Of a stretch of DNA of 64,000 bases, positions 12,780 to 24,300 are shown piece after piece; positions within the stretch are counted from its first letter, which is position 1, and the number at the start of each line of letters is the position of its first letter. Location: assembly GCA_947561585.1 (NCBI GenBank), contig CANNZV010001040.1, forward strand, positions 140,838-204,837. Direction: 5' to 3'. A model generated the notes under the pieces. It saw only the letters and a list, made by a program, of their open reading frames with translations, was not told the origin of the DNA and made no database searches. Both the position numbers and the translations under genes were made by a program. The DNA is from Caprella mutica. Lineage: Eukaryota; Arthropoda; Malacostraca; Amphipoda; Caprellidae.

Positions 12780-13065
12780 TGACTAAAATAACAGTCCGAA
12801 TAACAAAAATTCCATTAAGTGAAATCCGGATGACGTAAAAATCTGAAAAACAGAAAAATCCGAAAAACAGAGAATATCGAAAAAAGGAACAGAAAAACCT
12901 GGGATACAGAAAAATCCACGGAGCGGATCGATTCTGAAAAACTAAAAAATCAGGGAAAAAACAAAAAACATAGAAAGTACGGAAAATGGAATTCAACGGA
13001 AAACAGAATAAAATGGAAAACAGAATAAAATGGAAAACAGAAAAAATTCGGAATCTCAAAAAAGA
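12780..13065. repeat. Degenerate GAAAAACAGAAAAATCCG repeat
   Basis: Purine-rich, loosely tandem sequence (AATCCGAAAAACAG and similar). A related stretch occurs at 15675-15858 in the first intron of the SGLT-like gene. On the minus strand both read as Phe/Ser-rich open frames, which is a composition effect. Confidence 0.7.
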
Positions 13066-15362
13066 CATAACTTTTCATCAAAGGCCAAAAATTATATGTC
13101 CCAAGATTATTCCTAATCATTCGAGATCTCAACTGCCTAATGGAAAATATTAAGTCGTTCTAAATGCATTATTAAATGACAAAGAGTCATGGTTAAATAA
13201 AAACTGTAACAATTAGCCTGAATTATCCACAGATTTTAACGCATTCATCTGGATCTGCACATCCAACTCTGCCAGGAAAAACGAGCCAATTGTCGTTAGA
13301 TATTTAAAAGGCTTTATCGGAACACTTAGCTTGAAACATAAATTCATTGGTTTGTGCACTAGTATTTGAATAATATTTTATCTATTTTGCAGCGTGAAAA
13401 GAAATTTATTAAAATATTTTGATCTCATCTGATAGATTAATAAAATTTAAAGAATTTGGCTAGGGAACTAATGTCGAAATATAATTAGTTTTTCAGAGAA
13501 AAACTCTTATAACTCACTCTATCACAACCTATTCTTCAAAAAAATACCATCGTTCGTCTGACAAATTATTTTCTATTCATTAAACCTCTTAAGTCTATGA
13601 ACATTGATTTCAATTAGGAAAAGAATATTCATTGCATGCCTGTTTAGAAGAATGTATGGAATATCTATATCTGCCAAATCATCAGGGGGTTCCATCCACT
13701 AGCTGGAGTCTTTGGACAATGATTTTTGTGATATAAACCTATTTTATTACCTTTTTCAAAATTGTCTCAATAGATTTCTTAGCTTTTGGTAAGGTTATAG
13801 GTGGGACTTCAAGGCACAATGACAGCAGTCGCTTTTTTTTCAAATTTCCTCCTCAACTTCCTGCGAAACTGCCTTGAAAAGATGATTTCCTGCGATTTGG
13901 ACCTAAATTGTTTTTTACTTTTTTTCATTCAGATTATTTTAGATTTTTTCCCCCTTTCTTTGTATGCTTGAAGGGTGGAAGAGTAAGGAGCTTTTACTCG
14001 CCTTTTCCGAATTTCTACCTTATTTTCTTTTTTAAACCGCTTTGAAATTTCTCACTGCCTAGACAATTTCAAGTGCCGTGTCCTGTTCGCTGGAGGCCGT
14101 CAATAACATCCAATTTCAATTCTGAAAGAAGATAATTCATTACATTCCTGTTTAGAAGAACCTGAACCATATCTTGAATCTTCAGGAATCTTTAACATTA
14201 AATTTAAATTAAATTTCAACATTATGCTCTTAAAAAATATCATTAAAATCAGTATACACTGTGTGTGTCTAACCCTTTTTCTCCTTAGACTTATTTTTGA
14301 TGACTTTTTCTTTTCTTATTAGAGTTGCAATAACACATTATATTTAATAACTATTAAAATTACATTCACACATTCGCCGTCAAGTTTCATTTAAATATTT
14401 CCGTCAAACTCCATGCTTAACATGTTAAATAGCATATAATTACATGGTTACTGTAGATGCCGTCAGGAATGAAAGGGTTAAGACTTATTTCAAGATCGAA
14501 AGAAAAATCAAAGCACTAAAAGGTGCGCTGTTTAATTGGATGGAGCTTCTTAATCTACATTTCAAGCAATTCACTCTTATGTAGTTTCACGGTTACCACC
14601 TTACCTCAGTTGTTCACTGTCTGTAGCATTGACTGGTGTACTTACCTGAGTTGTGAACGATGAAACCGATACAGCACGAGTACCAGATGTACTGCAGTAA
14701 CAATACCATTACCGTTGAAAAAGGTATTGGTAGCAGATGCAAACTTTCTGGAGTTTATAGGATTTAATTACATTGAAAGAAATGACAGCAACTTTCAAAG
14801 AAATAATGTATAGTGACAATTTAATTTAAATGTAGTACCGATACTCAACGATCCACGTTCTACGTATCCAATAATAAATAAAATTACATTGCTTTATAAA
14901 CAATGGTAAAAAAGACTATGCCTGAGATAAACTTTGAAAATGTGTATACAATAAAGTAAACATAATGTTCAATCGTATAAAAAACAAATAATGATTATTA
15001 ATTACCTCTCTATTTATTACATAGTATATTTCTTTAATATGATCGAAAATGTGACATTATCCGATAACAAATCTTATTTAGTCGTCAACTTCGGTCGACC
15101 TTGAAATATTTAAATATTAGGTACTCCCTATAACCATTTTATTAAGTTTTTGCAAATGACTTTGGAAATTCAGAGGAAAACTACAAAAAATAATTCTGAC
15201 TTGCTGTTTGGGATGTACGTTCTATCCTGCGTTTAGTTGTTCCTAGAAAAAAAAACTTTCATTTACGTTAGCTTCAGGTTTTTTTATGAATTTGTTAACT
15301 GTCTATACAAAGTAGCTTTCATGCATCCATGAGCAATGTCACAAAATTGACAAACCACAGCA
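13066..15362. other. Intergenic, upstream of the SGLT-like gene
   Basis: No gene supported. A repeated phrase (TTCATTGCATGCCTGTTTAG / TTCATTACATTCCTGTTTAG) occurs at about 13629 and 14132. The promoter and 5' UTR of the gene starting at 15363 should lie at the right end, but I see no convincing TATA or initiator. Confidence 0.45.
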
Positions 15363-18300
15363 ATGGAGGATATCACAACTGAAATGCCCTTTGAAAGGCA
15401 GGACGATGGGGCCTCTAAACTCGGTTGGCAAGACCTCACTGTCATCATCACCTACTTCGGATTCGTGTTGGCAGTTGGAATTTGGGTGAGTGAGACTGAA
15501 TATCACAAAATTGGGTTCGATTACCTAAAGGTCTCCTCCAAACAATTTTTTTATTGTTTCCGTCGGTATGGCTAATGTCAATCATCATTTTGCTGTAAGT
15601 TTTATTAAATTTGATAGTATATGTTTTATATGTATGTATATAAAGATTTTAATTAGCAATACACTGAAATATCCATTTTACTTCGATCTTCAAAAACCGA
15701 AAAATACTGAAAATAACCAAGGATACAGAAAAACTGAAATCTGAAAAATATGGAAAACTCGAAAATCCGGAAAAAATACCTGAAGGAGAGAAAAATTTGA
15801 AAATCGAAAATTACAGAAAAATCAGGAAAAACTGATAATCCGCAAATCAGGAAAACCATGACAGTGACTCTTTTCTCTGATAGTACATCATCACAGTGAC
15901 TCTTTTCTCTGATAGTACATCATCACAGTGACTCTTTTCTCTGATAGTACATCATCACAGTGACTCTTTTCTCTAATAGTACATCATCACAGTGACTCTT
16001 TTCTCTGATAGTACATCATCACAGTGACTCTTTTCTCTGATAGTACATCATCACAGTGACTCTTTTCTCTGATAGTACATCATCACAGTGACTCTTTTCT
16101 CTGATAGTACATCATCACAGTGACTCTTTTCTCTGATAGTACATCATCACAGTGACTCTTTTCTCTGATAGTACATCATCACAGTGACTCTTTTCTCTGA
16201 TAGTACATCATCACAGTGACTCTTTTCTCTAATAGTACATCATCACAGTGACTCTTTTCTCTGATAGTACATCATCACAGTGACTCTTTTCTCTGATAGT
16301 ACATCATCACAGTGACTCTTTTCTCTGATAGTACATCATCACAGTGACTCTTTTCTCTGATAGTACATCATCACAGTGACTCTTTTCTCTGATAGTACAT
16401 CATCACAGTGACTCTTTTCTCTGATAGTACATCATCACAGTGACTCTTTTCTCTGATAGTACATCATCACAGTTGTTATGATACAACTTACGGAGCTTAT
16501 ATTATATACTAATATAGTATGTGTGGTACATAGATAGTGTACTATTGTAGCAGACTTTACAGCTTGTGTGGTAGGCAGTGCAAAAGGCACGCAACCCATC
16601 CCTACACCCCCTTTGAGGTGCGAGTGCGGGTGACGACTTTCCCTCTACCCTCATTAATACCCTTGGCTCTCGGGACAATCGGACGTCCTTTCCCTTGTTC
16701 CTTTCTTTCATCTAATAACTTTATTGGTGGAGTGAATTATCAGTGACTAATTATAGATCACGTAATATTAAAGCCATACAGGGGTATAAATCACACATTC
16801 ATCGGACGACAATCAAAAGTTGAGTAAATAACCAACGTGATAATAATTGAGCAGAGAGTTATAGGTTCTATGTAATTAAATAGGTCTAATCAGCCATTGT
16901 CATTTATTTTCTGTAGAAGCTGGATTCTTAGTTTAGTATTAAGGTTTATAATTGTTTCGGTAAAACCCTTTTTCGATTTATAAATTAATTTTCGAATCAT
17001 CTTAATTTTGCAATTCATAATCAATGTCAATTAATAATAAGCAGTAATGAATAAATTAATATTTAGTCCATTGCTTGTATCCATCTCCAACTTATGTAGA
17101 CATTGAATTGAGAGAAAATATATAATTGGAAAATAGTTTAATTAATGGAAGTCAAATAACAGAAAATTGGAAAAGTGAATAATTAGCCATTTGAATTAAA
17201 AGAAAGACATCATTGAATCTTAATTAATCAATCAAAATAGGTAGCTTACGTTGTGACACAGAGGTGATCACAACACAGTGACTATTTCTATGATAGTTCC
17301 CCAATGCCTCATAGCTTCAATATGATTAATGGTCCTGTTCAGTCAGTGCTGTAGCTAGAAAAAAGACTTAGCTGTTAAGAGGTTGTAGAAGACTCTACAA
17401 CAGAGGGTCTTTGATAGTCATGCATGGCTCTATTCATTAGATTATACAACTACAAGAAACTACCATTATAGACTATAATGGATTAAAGGGCACTCGCAGA
17501 GTGCATACCTTCGCTGCCGCTTATAACTGACATTGACCTTCACCTTTAATGTTTTCGTTCCCAAAATCTGAAGAAATGGTTCCTGGATAATGACCATCGT
17601 CCCACCAAATTTCAGGCATTTTGGTTGAAAACTTTTTTCAGTTATGGAGTTATAAATGACCTTGACCTTTGACCGAATCTCTCCCATATTATACCAGATG
17701 GTTCCTGGACTTTTACCAATCATCCCACCAAATTCTAAGCAATTTGGTTGAAGTCTTTCTGAGTTATGCGAAAAATAAGAGGATTAATAAATAAATGTCA
17801 CCTGAAATATAACTTTCCACAATCTGTGAAGTTAATGATAAGTATATGTTTACATGTGTCACTTTTTGTTTAATCACTAAGTTTATAAATGAGAAATAAA
17901 AGAGTTAACCTTTTTATATAAACACAGTAACGGAATATAGTAGATACGGTAAACCGGTAAATTGCTCCAAAACAATTGCTTGAATGAATAATTGCTCGAA
18001 TGTTATGTAAGAGGAATAGTATATTGATTAACGAGAGATCAGTATGTAACAGCCCGAAAAATTAAAAATTTCGCTCCTACCTATTAATTTATAGAATTTA
18101 AAGTATCTAACTACTTTCAGATTATTTCCATTAAACAACCGAAGGAACCGATACCAGTTATTCAAACAAGTTGACTCTTTTCAATGTTCTCAAAATGTCG
18201 AGAAATTTATACTGAGCACAACAGTAACACTGTTATACAATCCTTATACACTTTAAAAGACCACCTTAAAATATCAAATTACACCACACGATACACGTAC

Positions 18301-21300
18301 ACTATACTCACAAGTATAACCGTTTTCATATTCACCAACTATCATCCCAACAATAACCTGAATAGTTTTCGTACATATATTAAAACTGTATGTTAGAGAT
18401 ATAAAGTATAAATAGTATCCAGCTAAAACTCAAACTCTCCCATCACCATCACAGCAAAGGAAAGACAATATTTACTCTGTGTACTGATAGAAATTTGAGT
18501 TAATTCACCTATTGAAGTGCCACATAAAGGATAGTGTAAAACTAATCTACTAAATTACTTGGATTTTGTGACAAAAACAACCTGCAAGGATCTATCCACT
18601 TCAGTTCCACACAAACGCTCTATAGGAAAAAATGTTAAAAAAATCAGGAAAAGTAACATTTAGAATCAGATACATAATGATTACTAGTAAATGGCGATGA
18701 AAAATGAAATAGAGAGAATTATTAATTACTAATTAAAATCAATGACATTTAGGTACAGCTTCACTTCATGATTAATGAATGACCTTTATAAATTCGAACA
18801 CTGTGAGCAATTTGATCATAGGAGCCTTTGTTCACTCGATCAATTGTTCGGTCGAAAAATTATTTTTCGAGGAATTGTGTTTCGGCCAATTGTTCATTCG
18901 AGAAGTTGTTTTCGAGCAATTTACATACATAGAACGAGTAAATACATGCATTGAGACAGATATGATGTTCTAACGATTTGAAATAATTTTGTTTAATTGA
19001 CCACTGGCCATGATCACAAAAAATTTCCCGACTGGATGACCAAGTACAGTTTTTTAATTGAACTCTTCTGTCCTTGTTCTTTTTTTAATTTTTTGTTAAA
19101 AATTTTAATATAGAAAATATCACTATACATGTAAAGCTCTTACAGCGGACGATCTTTGAACGGACACCCTCTTCAAAGGACAAAAATTGTCCGCTCTAGC
19201 GGACTGCAGATAGCTACAACGAACTTTTTAAATTATATGGTTTAACAAATATTTCCTTCGTCTACCAAGTATCTAGTCAAACATTGATTGTAATCAGAGG
19301 TATTACAATTGACAATCAACACTCAATATATTTTTTTTTTAGATTTCTATTATTTTCATTTAGTTACCCTTTTCGACACATTTTCTTTGATTAGAAAATT
19401 TCAATAGAAATTTAAAAAAGGTGTGACTATTCTATATTCTATTTTAATATATTCTTCATTTATTCATTTATTTTATTCCTTTAATAATAATCTGAGAATT
19501 GTTTACCTTCGTTAAGGTTTCTTTGAAATACTGTTAAAGAAAACTTACAAAGTTTAAATCCCCCAACTAAACAAAATAATATATCGTTACAACGAACGCT
19601 GATCGTCACAACGAATGCTTTTCCGGTACATGTACTGGGCGTTCTAAGAGCTTTACCTGTAATATATTTCAATGAAGAAGTTTAGATATTAATATTGTAA
19701 ATTGAAACTAATTTTAGTGCCTGGTTTCATTAAAGTTTAATAATTTCATTATTTTTTCATTAGTTTCATTAAATATACATTTTATCAGCTTGCCAATGAA
19801 ATAATACCACAATCTTTTTTAGAGTTCGAGACGCAGCAAGAGTACCACAGTATCTGGATACTTCCTAGCCTCTAGAAATATGCATTGGATACCAGTAAGT
19901 CAATTCGGAAAGTCTGTTTAATAGTTTGGAACACTATAGACATATAGAGAAAAGCTATCAGAAACTATTTTAGCACCCTAGCGAAATAATTGTGTGGCTT
20001 GTTGTACAAATTTTTTTATTTCTTTTAAGAAAATAGATTTGAATTAAAATTTTATTGCATTGAATAAGTGTACCAGTGTTGTTATTTTTTGTAAAAGTGA
20101 AGGTGTGGAATTGTTGTATATTCAACTCAATTCTTGTTATTTTTATTCTTCTATAGCAATAGTGGCTTTTTATTTTATTTCAAGTAGTTTAAATTTTAAT
20201 TTTTGTGAAGTGAGAAAGTGAAACACTAAATTACAGTGAAAACTCATGAGTTATGAAGTTTTTGGTTTCTTCAAACTCAAAGCCACTTCATATCTCAGGT
20301 GCACTAAATAGTTTTCCATAATTAAAATGATAAAAAAAAACTATGGTTATTGAGGAATAACTATGCCAAATTTCTTTCTGACGTATATCGTTTTCTATAA
20401 TTTAAACATAGAAAACTACTTCATAACTCAAGTAATTATGAATCTCCTCTAAATTTTTAATCTCAGCCAAATTAAATTCTCTCTATATATTAAGTCACAA
20501 TGTTTCATGATTCCTATTCCCATTCTAATAATTGTTTAGGTTGGAGCCTCTCTTTTCGCCAGTAACATTGGGTCGGGTCACTTTATCGGATTGGCAGGAT
20601 CGGGGGCTGCTACAGGAATCGGTGTTGCAGGATTCGAACTAAGTGTGAGATGTTGAATTTTATTATCAAATAACTCTAAAAAATGTCCTACGTAATAAGA
20701 ACCATGGTTCGCGTCTTTCTAATTATTTAAATCGAGTCGGTATTTGGATTAAAGTAATAAAATTTCAATTCTAACATTGAATATGTACCATTCCTATCAG
20801 ATGATAAAGTAATGACTGCTATGAACACTATGACCTCATGAAACTCAATCATAGTCAGTATACTTTTACTTAGTTTTTATATTTTTCTAAGTTCCGCAGG
20901 CTGTCTACCGAATGATGCTCCTAGGCTGGTTCTTCGTGCCTGTCTACATGAGTTCCGGTATCAACACCATGCCACAGTACCTCAAAGAGAGGTTCGGGGG
21001 CCAGAGAATCAGAATCTACCTTTCCTTTCTCGCTCTTTTACTTTATATCTTCACCAAAATATCCGTAAGCAATCAAAAGTTACACTAGAAAAATGATAAA
21101 ATTTTAAAAGAATCTTCTTAATGATCTCGAATCTTCTTAATGATCTCGAATCTTCTTAATGATCTCGAATCTTCTTAATGATCTCGAATCTTCTGTAGGC
21201 GGATCTGTACGCTGGAGCCCTGTTCATCCAATTAGCTTTGAACAAATCTTCTCCTAAATGGTTGTACCTCAGTATTCTGATGTTACTGGCCATAGCAGCT

Positions 21301-24300
21301 GTGTTCACCGTTGCAGGCGGTCTGACTGCTGTCATTTGGACAGATTTTGTGCAGACTATCCGCATGATTGTCGGAGCTTTCATTTTGATGGTGACGTGTA
21401 AGTTGGCAATCGATTTTATTTTTCTTATCGGAAATCTATTATCAAAATTTAGAATTATATCTAATAATTTAAATAGCAGCAAGCTCCTAGCTTTGTGGAA
21501 ATTCAATTTCCAGCTGCTTTTTAGTGATAAAATTTGTAATACCAGTGGGGTACAACCATCAAAATTCATTCAAGTTTTGAAATTTATTCTGTAGGACGTA
21601 AGCTATATTCAATTTGTATTTTCTTTTTATCCAAACAGCATTTATCAAAGTTGGTGGATTCAATAGTTTGGTAGAGAAATATCCATACGCCACAGCTTCC
21701 ATCAGAGCTGTGGACCTGGACAACAACACATGTGGTGAACCACCTTTGGATTACATGCACCTCCTTCGGGCTGTTGAACCCGGGGTATCTGATCTGCCTT
21801 GGACCGGAATGGTCTTTGGTGTCACCATTAACTCCATCTGGTATTGGTGCACTGACCAGGTTAGAATCAAATCCTAAATTCTAAATTACTTAAGAGGACA
21901 ACTATACCTATCATCTACTAAACTCATTTAATTTGTGAGATTATGTACCTACCTAATTGGTTTAAATTTCCCAGGTTATCGTTCAAAGAACTTTATCAAG
22001 CAAGAATATAACTCACGCTAAGGCTGGATGCGTTCTTGCAGCTTTCCTGAAATTATTACCACTTTGGTTGCTCGTTTTTCCGGGTATGGCAGCAAGGATT
22101 CTTTTCCCTGACAGAGTTGGCTGTGCAGATCCAGAAGAATGCATTAAAATCTGTGGAAGTGCTAAAGGCTGCTCCAACATTGCTTATGCTGAGCTTGTAT
22201 TTGAGCTTCTGCCTCCAGGTAACTTAATAGTCTTGTAAATTATTACTTTTTTTATTCAACTTAGGGTCTTCATCATTTAATAATGCATTTAAAACGATTG
22301 AATGTTTTTCAACGTACAATGTAAATCTCAGATGATTGGGATACATCTTGGGATATATATTATTTAATGTTCTTTATCCTCATAAGGTAATTTACATCAG
22401 TGTTACGAAAATGTATTTATGATTAAAACATTTGACGAAAATTTTTATTATGCGAAAATTCACCATATTGATATGTTTTGAAGTTAATACTGATTTTACC
22501 CTAATGATATTTCAAATGTCTTTAATTTCAATTCCAATTCGTTCTTCAGGACTGGCTGGTTTGATGTTAGCTGTAATGATGGCTGCTCTGATGTCATCTT
22601 TGACGTCAATCTTCAACTCAGCTTCCACAATCTTCACCATCGACGTCTGGTCGAAATTCAGAAAGAGAGCTTCGGAAGCCGAACAGTTGATGGTTGGCAG
22701 ATGTTTCGTGATAGTGTTGGTGATTGTGTCAGTTATTTGGGTTCCTGTCATACAGTGAGTGCTGAAAACAATTTAAAGATTTGTCCTAAAATGTTTGAAT
22801 TGTGTTTGTCACAGATTGTACAAACACCACTTTAAGATCTTTCTATTTGTTAATGAAGATCTCATAGTTTAAATACTGTTATTACATTATTTTAATGATA
22901 CTTGATTTAAGTAAATTAGTTAGAAATTGAGTATTAACCAAACCCTAAAATCACGAAATCTCAACTCTAATTCTGACGAACGGGCTTACTATAAGTTTAA
23001 TTTTTACGCCAGAGTCACAAGTAAAAGTAAATGATGCCGTATATCCAAACTAAATTCTCAGTCTCAACCATTATAAACAGGATATATTCTTGTTTTAATT
23101 CCAGAAATTCAGGCACATCCCAACTGTTCGATTACATTCAGAGTATTTCTTCCTTCCTTGCTCCGCCCATATGCGCAGTGTACCTCTGCGCAATATTCTG
23201 GGACAGGACAAATGAAGAGGTGAGTTGGAGTTTATAAATTTTGAATTAGTTAAATTTAATTATTGAAATACCTATATTTAGTTGGAGATTCATAAATTTT
23301 TTTAAAAATATTATATGTAAATTATATATGTATATTTATGGGGAAAATTTTTGGTTCTAAAAACTGTATCAAAAGCTTCTAAATTGTCTTGCTTATATGT
23401 AGACCCCGAAGATAACATGACATCCTTCATTAGCTGTTATTTCTCTCTCAGGGCGCTTTCTGGGGGCTGATGATAGGCCTTATAATCGGTCTCGTAAGGT
23501 TTGGGGTGGAATTCTCTTACATTCTCCCTGCATGTGGATCTGGTAAATATTTCTATTTATTTATTGAACATCCATGCAAGTTTACCAATAAGGGAATATA
23601 TTTATAGTAATTTAAACTGGTAGTTCAAATTTAAAACAATTGGTAAAGGAAAAAACATACACAGTGACAGCGTAAAATTAAAACACAATTTTTTTAATAA
23701 ATTTCGTACTGACGAATATATTTTCCCTGAAATAAGATATTTGCATAAGTTTGCAGGTTTATATTTAAAATATCTAAAATTGTGTATAAAAATATAGTGA
23801 ATTAATCATGAAAAATATATTTTGAGGTAACTTAAATAGGATACCTTAGAAGCTAATATCACATTATTTAAGTCTTTAAAATAATGATAATAAAAGTTAA
23901 ATTAATGTTAAAAATACACCGATCATGAATTTAGAAATTACTTCCAATTAAATGTAAATTATCATTTTTATATTACATTATTCTTAAATAGAATAAATCA
24001 ATTATGAATAAATCTAAATAAAAAATTTCAGGTTTTTAGTTTAATTAAAAATAAGTCATATGCATTCATTCAATTCAAATATTCTTGATATTCGTACAAA
24101 GGTATTGCCGATCCTCGTCCTGTTATCGTGCGAATGTTGGTGGGAAATGTCCACTACCTCCACTTCTCCTGCATCCTCTGGCTCATGACCCTGGGGGTGA
24201 CGGTGGGGGTGTCCCTCCTCACTCCCCCCATACCAAAAGAATGCGTAAGTCTCGTAGAATATCACAATTGAATTATTTTCAGAGATTTAAAATTTTCAAT

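Noticed and set aside
14269..14481. Possible piggyBac-type MITE (CTAACCC ... GGGTTAA)
   Set aside because: Only about six terminal bases are inverted and one edge is CTAA, not TTAA; too weak to call.
15861..16473. CRISPR-like regular array
   Set aside because: The 32-bp units are directly adjacent with no unique spacers, and the locus is an intron of a eukaryotic gene.
16502..16746. Overlapping 69-codon frames on both strands in the GC-richer segment
   Set aside because: Mirror-image frames in an intron with no domain; probably compositional.
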